Shown here: in pieces, positions 1 to 6,517 of the stretch
Position numbering within the stretch: position 1 is the first letter of the stretch
Layout: the number at the start of each line of letters is the position of its first letter
Assembly (NCBI GenBank): GCA_041744735.1
Contig: JBGTKH010000263.1
Location: 1 to 12,104, forward strand
Reading direction: 5' to 3'
Origin: JBGTKH01 sp041744735
Lineage (GTDB): Bacteria; Planctomycetota; Planctomycetia; Pirellulales; Pirellulaceae
Length of the DNA: 12,104 nucleotides
Made by a program: the position numbers and the translations under genes
Notes under the pieces: model-generated
What the model saw: the letters and a program-made list of their open reading frames with translations, nothing else
Told to the model about the DNA's origin: nothing
Databases searched by the model: none

Positions 1-2353
1 GCCCTAACGCTTTCGTTTGTCCCGCCCGCTCTTCATCAACCAGCGAATCCGCCAGACCAAGCATTTCAACGGCGCCTGCCTCCCTCTGACCCTCGACCCT
101 CGACCCTCGACCTTCGGCCAACTGATCCACCGACAGTTCCACGAACCGCCGCCACCCTTGCGTGGCCAACAGCAGATCGAGCGCCTGAGTCGCGTCTTTC
201 GCGTCCGATAGATAGAAATTCGCGTCTTCCAAGTCCGGCGGGTTTTCAATTTCGCTCGTGAGCAAGAAGTGCGTTGTCATGTGCGGCGCTTTATTTTCTG
301 CCAAACTGAGCAGCGCTTCATCCACAACGGCCACGCCGAGCACGGCACCGACCGGATTGCCGTTCTCATCGCTCACATGCAACGACAGCTCGGCCGAATC
401 GCCGGGAGAGTACGATTCTTTATGGCCGGTAACTCGCACGTTCAGCTTCCGCGCGGGGCGGCGGTACACAAGCCGCTCGGCGATCGGTTTCGGCGGCGTA
501 GTGCTGTAATCGTAGACCGTCAGCCGGATGACGCCGTCCGCTTCCGGCGTTAGCGGCAAAGTAACGTGACGAGTTTGCGTTTCTTCTCGGACTTTGCTGG
601 CGGCCGGCACGTCGATCTGACCGACTTGAGCGCCGCGGCAAACGGCAGCGACCGCCAACGGGGCGGCCCGCTTGCTGCGGAGTTCTAATTCGATCGGTTG
701 CCCGCGATCGTAGACTCCCGCGCCGCTGTCCATCACCACGAACTTGTCATCAGACACTGCGGGCAATTGCGGCTGACTTGTCACGCCGGACGGTGTTGTG
801 ATCTGCAGTGTGTAGTTCTCGTTCTCGGCGGGCGTGATGCGAAACGAGCCGCGGCCTTCGCGGCCGGTTTCGACTTTGGTCACTTCTTCATTCTTGCCGT
901 CAACAACGCGGCCTTCGATGCGCACGGGCGTGTCCAGCGGATCGTATGCGTAAAAGTAGACGCGGTTTTCCAGACCGGCCACCAAGTCGCCCCCTTCGGG
1001 ATAGAAGTGCACTTCGACTTTGCCCGCATTGATCGGGATCGTCTTGGCCATCGTCTCTTGATGGCCGCCGTCGTCAACGATCACGGCCAGTGTGCCGTCT
1101 CCCTTTTCAATTTGCCGGGGCAAATGGAATTTGAACTGATAGGTGCCGTCATCGGAAGTTTTGGCTTCGGGCGTGGGGACTTCGACGGGCTGCTCGTCGA
1201 CCGTAGCGACGATCCGCAGATGCGCGCCGGCCACCGCGCCCCCTGCGGCTCGTTCGGCGGAAAAATCCGCCACGACGGTGTCGCCCGGCGCGTAGCCGTC
1301 ACTCGCGAACTCCAACTGTTTCTTCAATCGCGGGACACGGTAGCGGTGGACGACGAACTCGCGCTTCTCCTCCGGGAACTCTTCGCTCGGGCTGCTGGCG
1401 AGCAGCGTGTACTTGCCGCGGGGAAAATGCACTGGAATCTGAAACGCGCCGTTGCCCACGCCGTGATCGGTCGCGCCGTTGTGCTGTGCTTCAGCGATCG
1501 CCGCGCCGGCCGGATTGAGCATTTCGAACTGCACTTCGAATTCGCGATCGAATTCGCGATCGCCCTGCAGGCCGAAACGAGGCAGCGTGAGCGAACGGTA
1601 GTAAACCGTCTCGCCCGGCTGGTACAGTGGCTTGTCGAGCGACAACTGCGTGACATGATGAACTTCATCGGCCACCAAGTGCGTGGTCAGAATGGCCACG
1701 CCGTTCGTGTCGATCTCCAACCGCGCATCGTGCACGGATGCGTCCGGCTCAAGCTCGACGTGAAGCCTGCCGTCTTCGTCCGTCTTCGCCGACCGCTTGA
1801 GCTGAATGTTGCCTGTCGCGTCGTAAACCTTCCATTCGACGTCTGCGATTTTTGGCTTGCCGTTAGCAGATGTGGTGGAGATCGAGAAGGAATTAGTCAC
1901 GCCCGGTTGCAGTTTTTCCGGGCCAGTGACGACTGTGCGGATGTGGCTGCCCGCGATCGTTTCCTCGACCGCCGCAATGTTGTGCGGATTCAGCGGCGAA
2001 TCCGGCTCGAACAAGGTGTAACCCGTGATCAGCAGCAGCGCTGCGGCCGCCAGCCCGACAAGCCAATTCACACTGCGCAGCGACGTGGCCGGCTGGGCAC
2101 GAACGACAGGACTAGCCGCCGGTTCGGTCGCCGCGGCCGCTTCACGCGCCTCCGGACGTTGAAGCTCGACCCGCTCTGTCTCGAATTTTGCAGCCGCCGC
2201 GACACGGTCCGAATGCAGTTTGACTTCGGCATACAGTCGAGCCACATCGGGATCGGACGTGATCTGCGTTTCGAGCGAACGGGCCTCGTCGTCCGACAAC
2301 AGGTCGTAGACGTATTCCCACATTCGCTGTTCGAGTTCTTCTTTGCGGTCCAT
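1..2353 (-). CDS. Membrane-anchored anti-sigma-like protein with MG2/alpha-2-macroglobulin-like region (3' end off window)
   Basis: The frame is open for 784 codons from the ATG at 2353 to the left edge, where the gene is cut. Residues 1-56 resemble the anti-sigma domain (LSDDEARSLE, then a DPDVAR stretch where zinc-binding relatives have CPxC), but there is no cysteine, so this would be a zinc-less form. Residues 96-114 (VNWLVGLAAAALLLITGYT) form one transmembrane helix, putting the rest outside the cytoplasm. The external part has MG2 hallmarks: DKPLYQPGETVYYR at 240-253, YPEGGDLVAGLENRVYFYA at 451-469, and SYSPGD followed by VAVVDEALLSL at 648-684. LDLLLATQGWRRF at 725-737 is like the corresponding part of bacterial MG2 proteins. 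No thioester CxEQ motif appears in the visible part. It lies 127 bp downstream of the ECF sigma gene on the same strand. The start has no clear Shine-Dalgarno. Domain family is fairly sure; the anti-sigma role is inference. Confidence 0.85.
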   Translation of the reverse strand, partial: MDRKEELEQRMWEYVYDLLSDDEARSLETQITSDPDVARLYAEVKLHSDRVAAAAKFETERVELQRPEAREAAAATEPAASPVVRAQPATSLRSVNWLVGLAAAALLLITGYTLFEPDSPLNPHNIAAVEETIAGSHIRTVVTGPEKLQPGVTNSFSISTTSANGKPKIADVEWKVYDATGNIQLKRSAKTDEDGRLHVELEPDASVHDARLEIDTNGVAILTTHLVADEVHHVTQLSLDKPLYQPGETVYYRSLTLPRFGLQGDREFDREFEVQFEMLNPAGAAIAEAQHNGATDHGVGNGAFQIPVHFPRGKYTLLASSPSEEFPEEKREFVVHRYRVPRLKKQLEFASDGYAPGDTVVADFSAERAAGGAVAGAHLRIVATVDEQPVEVPTPEAKTSDDGTYQFKFHLPRQIEKGDGTLAVIVDDGGHQETMAKTIPINAGKVEVHFYPEGGDLVAGLENRVYFYAYDPLDTPVRIEGRVVDGKNEEVTKVETGREGRGSFRITPAENENYTLQITTPSGVTSQPQLPAVSDDKFVVMDSGAGVYDRGQPIELELRSKRAAPLAVAAVCRGAQVGQIDVPAASKVREETQTRHVTLPLTPEADGVIRLTVYDYSTTPPKPIAERLVYRRPARKLNVRVTGHKESYSPGDSAELSLHVSDENGNPVGAVLGVAVVDEALLSLAENKAPHMTTHFLLTSEIENPPDLEDANFYLSDAKDATQALDLLLATQGWRRFVELSVDQLAEGRGSRVEGQREAGAVEMLGLADSLVDEERAGQTKALG
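88..115. repeat. Heptamer tandem repeat (gaccctc, 4 copies) inside a coding region
   Basis: Three perfect copies of gaccctc (88-94, 95-101, 102-108) are followed by a fourth with one change, gaccttc (109-115). The array lies inside the macroglobulin-like gene. On the coding strand it reads as an EGRGSRVEG-type stretch near residue 750. The unit is 7 bp, so gain or loss of one copy would shift the reading frame. Confidence 0.9.
1538..1561. repeat. Perfect 12-bp tandem duplication
   Basis: The unit gaattcgcgatc occurs twice without a gap (1538-1549 and 1550-1561). Being a multiple of three, it keeps the frame and gives a DREFDREF duplication at about residues 265-272 of the macroglobulin-like protein. 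Confidence 0.85.
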
Positions 2354-2410
2354 GATAACGGTCTCAATTGGCACGGAGGGCTCAACGTGGTTGGCTCATA
2401 TTGGATGCCG

Positions 2411-2480
2411 AGCAATCAGCAATCAGCGTTCAGCAATCAGCGTTCAGCAATCAGCAATCGAAAATCATCAATCGACAATT
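2411..2480. repeat. Intergenic heptamer array, ten 7-bp units
   Basis: Ten consecutive 7-bp units fill 2411-2480 with no slip in phase: agcaatc, agcaatc, agcgttc, agcaatc, agcgttc, agcaatc, agcaatc, then the decayed units gaaaatc, atcaatc, gacaatt. The array ends exactly at the stop codon of the ECF sigma gene (2481-2483) and fills over half of the 127-bp gap to the downstream gene. In form it resembles the short tandemly repeated heptamers (STRR) known from cyanobacteria; family identity is not claimed. Any sigma/anti-sigma co-transcript would carry it. Confidence 0.9.
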
Positions 2481-3038
2481 TCAATGCGTGGCCAGCGCCT
2501 GTCGCAATTTGGACAAGGCCAGTCGCATGCGGGTCTTCACTGTTCCGGTGGGAATGCCGATCGCGTCGGCAATTTCTTCGTAGGTCATCTGCCCGTTCTG
2601 CCGCAGCAGGAACACCTCTTGTTCCTCGGGCCGCAGGTCGTGCAAGGCCTGCCGCACCATGCCGAGTTCCTCTTCCCGCTCGGCGTGTGCGTCGGGGCCG
2701 ACTTGGTTGGTTTGGGTCATCGTGTCGCCGTCGGGCAAGGGCTGTCGTTTTCTCCGCCACGCGGTTTGCCGCAGGTCACGGGCCGTGTTGACGGCGATGC
2801 GGAAGATCCACGCCTTCAGGTTCTCGATCTCCGGCACTTTCTCGCGGTGCCGCCAGCATTTGATGAATGTGTCTTGCAATGCATCGTGGGCGTCTTCGCG
2901 GTTGCCAACCATGTAATACAGCGTGCCCAGCAATTCGCCCTGGTACTGCGCGAACGCCGACTGCAGCGCATCGGCCGGCGACGCTGCGGCATCGAGCGAA
3001 CTGGCGGCGGCATTTGCCATGCGAACTACATCGGTCAC
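2481..3038 (-). CDS. ECF-type RNA polymerase sigma factor
   Basis: The 185-residue product has the two-domain ECF layout. The sigma-2 region spans about 30-95, with NREDAHDALQDTFIKCWRH at 46-64 and LKAWIFRIAVNTARD at 74-88. The sigma-4 region spans about 122-183, with its helix-turn-helix at EEIADAIGIPTGTVKTRMR (154-172). It should direct RNA polymerase to a small set of promoters, possibly including its own. I chose the GTG at 3038 because GAAGG lies 7 nt upstream; the in-frame ATG at 3020 lacks such a site. Between the domains is a linker of roughly 25 residues. The downstream gene encodes a membrane protein with an anti-sigma-like N-terminus, the usual arrangement for a signal-controlled ECF pair. 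The upstream region holds a 9-bp inverted repeat. Family assignment is secure; the regulon and signal cannot be read from the sequence. Confidence 0.95.
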   Translation of the reverse strand: MTDVVRMANAAASSLDAAASPADALQSAFAQYQGELLGTLYYMVGNREDAHDALQDTFIKCWRHREKVPEIENLKAWIFRIAVNTARDLRQTAWRRKRQPLPDGDTMTQTNQVGPDAHAEREEELGMVRQALHDLRPEEQEVFLLRQNGQMTYEEIADAIGIPTGTVKTRMRLALSKLRQALATH

Positions 3039-3076
3039 GAGCTGGCCTTCGCAAAGTAAGACGAGACGGTCCGCAG

Positions 3077-3119
3077 GACGGATTTCCCGTTGAACGCTTG
3101 CAAAACTTACAAATCCGTC
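3077..3119. promoter_or_regulatory. 9-bp inverted repeat upstream of the ECF sigma gene
   Basis: gacggattt at 3077-3085 is perfectly complementary to aaatccgtc at 3111-3119, separated by 25 bp. It lies 39-81 bp upstream of the GTG start at 3038 on the minus strand, where a promoter or operator would be expected. A small gtcc/ggac hairpin (3069-3079) overlaps its left arm. It could be an operator or a hairpin in the 5' leader. No confident -35/-10 pair was found, so the function is a guess. Confidence 0.4.
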
Positions 3120-3244
3120 GTTTAACCCGTAGCCGCAGGCGAGGGAATCGGTCGCCGCGAGATCAATCTCTGCCTGTGCTGCCTCGCCTGCGGCTGCGGG
3201 TTAAACGAATTGGCCTCGCCTGCGGCTGCGGGTTAAACGAATTG
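3119..3244. repeat. Dispersed-type repeat: one inverted and two direct tandem copies
   Basis: A 32-bp unit (gcctcgcctgcggctgcggg followed by ttaaacgaattg) occurs twice head to tail, at 3181-3212 and 3213-3244. A 26-nt inverted copy lies at 3119-3144 and matches both with one mismatch. The arms could pair into a long hairpin with a loop of about 37 nt; the two downstream copies compete for the one upstream arm. The block fills the divergent gap between the two sigma genes and resembles a REP-like intergenic repeat. A small gagat/atctc hairpin lies in the loop. Confidence 0.85.
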
Positions 3245-3251
3245 GCATCTC

Positions 3252-3281
3252 TTGCGGACGTGTAAGCTATTGAGCGATAAT
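3252..3281 (+). promoter_or_regulatory. Possible promoter for the second sigma gene
   Basis: TTGCGG (3252-3257) and GATAAT (3276-3281) are separated by 18 bp and match the housekeeping -35/-10 consensus at 4/6 and 5/6. Transcription would begin near 3288, almost on the ATG at 3290, giving a leaderless or nearly leaderless mRNA. It starts just after the tandem repeat block. Judged by eye only. Confidence 0.35.
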
Positions 3282-3289
3282 TGTTCATT

Positions 3290-3922
3290 ATGTGGCCCGA
3301 GTCTGACAAGACCCAGCAGTTGCTCGCCGGCGCCCAGCAGGGCGACGAGGACGCCGTGAACCAGTTGATGCAGCGGCATCGCGAGTCGCTGCGGCGGATG
3401 ATTCGAATGCGTCTGGATCGCAAAATCCAGCGGCGCGTGGACGTGAGCGACGTGGTGCAGGACGTGCTGGTCGAGGCCAACCGCCGGCTGAGCGATTATC
3501 TAAAAAATCCGCCGATGCCGTTTCACCTTTGGCTGCGGCAGATCGCCAAGGACCGCATCATCGACGCTCACCGCCGCCACCGGGCCTCGGCCAAGCGCAG
3601 CGTGGACCGCGAGCAGCCGATCGCCGTACCGGCCGGCATGGATCGCTCGACGATGGAGTTGGCCGCCCAGATTTGCGACCGCGAGCTAACCCCGGCCGCC
3701 GCCGCCACGCAACAAGAGATGGCTCGCCGCGTGGAAGCCGCGATCGCGGACCTCGAAGAGCAAGACTGCGAGGTCATCGTCATGCGGCACTACGAACAGT
3801 TGACGAACCAAGAGATCGCTCAGGCGCTGGGCCTGACCGAACCCGCCGCCAGCATGCGCTACCTCCGCGCCGTCCGCCGCTTGCGAGCGATGTTGACGGA
3901 ACCGCCTTCACAGGATGACTAA
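3290..3922 (+). CDS. Sigma-70 family factor, planctomycete-type
   Basis: The 210-residue product has sigma-2 at about 22-98 and sigma-4 at about 146-203. Sigma-2 shows RRVDVSDVVQDVLVEANRRL (48-67) and FHLWLRQIAKDRIIDAHRR (78-96). Sigma-4 shows LEEQDCEVIVMRHYEQLTNQ (155-174) followed by a helix-turn-helix near EIAQALGLTEPAASMRYLRA. The VDVSDVVQDVLVEA form and ALRRL-like end resemble the planctomycete-specific sigma subfamily (TIGR02984 type). Starts: an in-frame TTG at 3281 would add three residues, but ATG 3290 is preferred because family members begin close to this point and a candidate promoter fits a leaderless start there. There is no good Shine-Dalgarno. Relatives are often followed by a Ser/Thr protein kinase gene; here the next gene is convergent and unrelated. 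Family call is secure; subfamily is recalled, not searched. Confidence 0.93.
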   Translation: MWPESDKTQQLLAGAQQGDEDAVNQLMQRHRESLRRMIRMRLDRKIQRRVDVSDVVQDVLVEANRRLSDYLKNPPMPFHLWLRQIAKDRIIDAHRRHRASAKRSVDREQPIAVPAGMDRSTMELAAQICDRELTPAAAATQQEMARRVEAAIADLEEQDCEVIVMRHYEQLTNQEIAQALGLTEPAASMRYLRAVRRLRAMLTEPPSQDD

Positions 3923-3965
3923 CAATGCGATCTACGTTGCCGGGTCTCGTGCCCCCAGCGTAAAT

Positions 3966-6329
3966 TCATCGCCGTAGGCTTACGTTGGCCGAACCTCCGA
4001 CTTCCAACTGACTCCTCTCGATTTCGATCCCAGCCACTTTCAGCTTTAGCAGGCGCGGAAGGAACATTCCCATGATCAGAAATGCAAGGCTACCGAACGT
4101 AAGAGCGAAATGGGACACGCCGTCAATTTGCCTTAACTCCAACTGATAGCCCCCAATCTCGTACCGGAAATCCGGTGGCGGCCAGAAACTGAGTTGGGCC
4201 AGCAAGAAGATAATTCCTGCCACGCCACAGACCAACACAGAGGCCCATTTTTTCAGGGCCTCCGGCTCGCGTCCGATGGCGCGTAACTTGTTCCGCGCAA
4301 TGCGCGCCTTTTGATGAAAGCGGTCCATTTTCAAGGCGGCGCCGAAATCATGCATTGCCGATGACATTCGCTCACTGAAACCGTATCGTCCTTCGATTGC
4401 ATTTAGCTTGATCTGCGAATACCCTCGTGAATAGTAGATCTGAGCGCGCTCCTTCGGTGTCAGTCTTCGCGAGCCACGACTTCTGGTACAGAGATCTACG
4501 ACCTCATTAAGGTGTGCGATCGCCCGCTCGTAATTTTCGGTGTCTCCGGTCTCATCGCCGAGTGCAATTGCAAGCTCGGCAAGGCCTATATGCGCGTCTA
4601 AGTGTCCGTTCGAAATAGACAAGATGCGTTCGAAGTTTTGCTCGGCAGCGTCGACTTCGCCACACTTTGCCAAAGCTTCGCCCAGGTAACTCCAGATGGA
4701 AAAATCCCGCGGCGAGAGCCGAAGTGCCTCCTCGAGAGCAGCACGCGCCTCGCGATACTTCTTCTGTCTCAACAGTGAAAGACCCAAAGCCCTTTGGGCG
4801 TCGTAGTTCCACGGGTTCGATTTCACCGCCTCCGTCAGCCACTTCTCCGCGAGTTGGTAGTCGTCAGTTAGCAAAGCAACCTCGCCCAGCAGGGGTTCCC
4901 TTTCATCCGCAGGCAGTGGTGAAGTTTCAATCGCTCGCTCGGCGCTCTTGGCCTGAGAGTAAAGCTGCGGTCGAAACGACACATCAATCTCGGCCTGCTC
5001 CTTGAAAACCTTCGATAGCATTACCGCGATGTAAGGCTCTCGAGAAGAGCCCGCCGTAATGGCCGTGGAAAGATGTTGCGTAGCCTCCTCAAGCTCGCCG
5101 AACCCATCGAACAAGATGCTACCGTAGTACTCCCAGACATCTCGATTGGTAGGTTCCGGGTGGTGCTCTGATACATAGCCCGCGTACATTCGTCGCGTCA
5201 CTCTCCATTGGGCGCGTGCTTGATCGAAAAGCCCCTGTGATTCAAGGAGGCTCGCAAGATTATGCTGGCAAAATATAGAGAAGTCGTCCGCAAATTGCAT
5301 CTCGGCCCCTTCGCGAAAGACTTCGATCGCCTCATCAAGACGATCAGCTTCCCTCAACAGGTTGCCAAGGGAGAAGAGAGTACTGCTTAGCCCTTCGGCG
5401 TTTTCCTGGAGCGAGCGTCGTAGTCGATCTGCCGCGTGGTCTACGAACGAAGCTGAACTTTGTTTATCACGTGTAGCAAACTGTTCAACATGCCATGCCC
5501 AACCTTCCCACAAGCGGGCACGATCATCTGCGCTCGACGCCAGCTTGGCAGCCATCGCGTAATTGTCACGCGCTTGGACATATAGATCCGTTGCTAACGC
5601 TCTCCCGCGAACGCCCCTTCGCGCTAGTGCATCGCCCCAAGTCCACCAGGGAGACGGATTGCTGGCGTCGATGTCCGTGGCCAGTTTGTACTTCTCCATG
5701 GCACGGTCCATTAGCGATTCCCGTTTGTCGCCCTTGACTCGCTGCGATTCTGCCAGCAGCGCCGCGCCCCAGGCGTTTAGCACGTTGGACTTCTCGCGTT
5801 CCGTTGTCGCTGCCGAGGCCGCTTGTTCATACAGTGGGTATGCCTTCTCGAAGAGTTCAAGTGCGTCGGCGAGGTCCTTTGTGGACGCCTTTTCTTTGAG
5901 CGCATCGGCCCAGTTCCCGCAGGGGTAAGGATTCGTGGGATCGATCGCGGCGGCCTCTTTGTACTTGTTGATCGCCCGATCTAGCAGCGTTTCTCTGTCG
6001 TGGCCCTTGACCCGTTGTGCTTCCGCCACCAGCGCCGCGCCCCAATCGTTTACCACGTTGGACTTATCACGTTTAGTTTCCGCTAAGGCGGTCGCTTGCT
6101 CATAACGCGCGTAGGCTTTCGCAAAAAACGATCTCGCAAGTTGCATCTCTTCACAGACCATCGCCTCGCTTGTCAACTCGGAAGCTTCCTCGCAAATTAA
6201 CATGACGTTCGATGGCATCACGTTCGAAGGTGCAGTTCGAGAGTCAAATTCGTATTGTCCGCTATCAGGCCGTTCAAGTGACTGGACGTCTGGAACTCGT
6301 TGTTCTGGCGTATGAGAGTCAGATGTCAT
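3966..6329 (-). CDS. TPR-repeat protein with two C-terminal transmembrane helices
   Basis: The 787-residue product is almost entirely helical TPR-like repeats (about 65-660), with typical motifs such as WNYDAQRALGLSLLRQKKYR and FSIWSYLGEALAKCGEVDAA. Residues 76-145 and 167-236 are near copies, offset by 91 residues, sharing KSNV, WGAAL and QRVKG. The C-terminus has hydrophobic stretches at about 696-716 and 741-758, then LPRLLKLKVAGIEIE, a motif common after the last helix of small membrane proteins. The repeats are therefore probably cytoplasmic, attached to the inner membrane. I chose ATG 6329 over GTG 6341 because AGGA lies 5 nt upstream of the ATG. Sampled lines are about 53% GC, lower than the neighbours, which may mean later acquisition. 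It converges on the sigma gene with a 43-bp gap. TPRs bind other proteins; the partner is unknown and no catalytic domain is visible. Confidence 0.9.
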   Translation of the reverse strand: MTSDSHTPEQRVPDVQSLERPDSGQYEFDSRTAPSNVMPSNVMLICEEASELTSEAMVCEEMQLARSFFAKAYARYEQATALAETKRDKSNVVNDWGAALVAEAQRVKGHDRETLLDRAINKYKEAAAIDPTNPYPCGNWADALKEKASTKDLADALELFEKAYPLYEQAASAATTEREKSNVLNAWGAALLAESQRVKGDKRESLMDRAMEKYKLATDIDASNPSPWWTWGDALARRGVRGRALATDLYVQARDNYAMAAKLASSADDRARLWEGWAWHVEQFATRDKQSSASFVDHAADRLRRSLQENAEGLSSTLFSLGNLLREADRLDEAIEVFREGAEMQFADDFSIFCQHNLASLLESQGLFDQARAQWRVTRRMYAGYVSEHHPEPTNRDVWEYYGSILFDGFGELEEATQHLSTAITAGSSREPYIAVMLSKVFKEQAEIDVSFRPQLYSQAKSAERAIETSPLPADEREPLLGEVALLTDDYQLAEKWLTEAVKSNPWNYDAQRALGLSLLRQKKYREARAALEEALRLSPRDFSIWSYLGEALAKCGEVDAAEQNFERILSISNGHLDAHIGLAELAIALGDETGDTENYERAIAHLNEVVDLCTRSRGSRRLTPKERAQIYYSRGYSQIKLNAIEGRYGFSERMSSAMHDFGAALKMDRFHQKARIARNKLRAIGREPEALKKWASVLVCGVAGIIFLLAQLSFWPPPDFRYEIGGYQLELRQIDGVSHFALTFGSLAFLIMGMFLPRLLKLKVAGIEIERSQLEVGGSANVSLRR

Positions 6330-6334
6330 GTGTG

Positions 6335-6338
6335 TCCT
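6335..6338 (-). promoter_or_regulatory. Shine-Dalgarno that decides the TPR gene start
   Basis: On the minus strand AGGA stands 5 nt before ATG 6329. The alternative GTG at 6341 would lie upstream of this site and has no comparable one of its own. Confidence 0.6.
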
Positions 6339-6366
6339 CACGCAAATTGAGGCGAGAATTCGACGA

Positions 6367-6386
6367 GTACGACGGGGTACGACGGG
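6367..6386. repeat. Perfect 10-bp tandem repeat upstream of the TPR gene
   Basis: gtacgacggg occurs twice head to tail (6367-6376 and 6377-6386), 38-57 bp upstream of the TPR start. A period of 10 bp is close to one helical turn, so a regulator could contact both copies on one face; it could equally be chance slippage. No convincing -35/-10 pair was seen in the 188-bp gap (6330-6517). Confidence 0.5.
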
Positions 6387-6517
6387 TCACTCATTCATAG
6401 CATAAACAGTGGCGGTGGCGACGCAACAATTCACTTGCAATTTACATAGAAATGCGACCAACGCCGTGGGCAGATGCGCTGTCTGTCTGGCCGCAGTGCC
6501 ACGTACCGTAACGCCTC

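Noticed and set aside
1556..1563. gcgatcgc, identical to the cyanobacterial HIP1 octamer.
   Set aside because: A single clear hit inside a tandem duplication in a GC-rich coding region is not meaningful.
2411..2480. CRISPR-like array.
   Set aside because: The 7-bp units are directly contiguous with no spacers; it is a simple tandem repeat.
698..2791. Long plus-strand open frame of 697 codons.
   Set aside because: It lies opposite the macroglobulin-like and ECF sigma genes, has an Arg/Val/His-rich composition with no domain, and is a shadow of the high-GC minus-strand genes.
3242..3257. TTGGCAT...TTGC, like a sigma-54 promoter.
   Set aside because: The spacing between GG and GC is 8 bp, not the required 10.
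3925..3963. Twelve-codon ATG frame right after the second sigma gene, possibly the remnant of a lost downstream gene.
   Set aside because: Too short to support, with no Shine-Dalgarno and no recognisable sequence.
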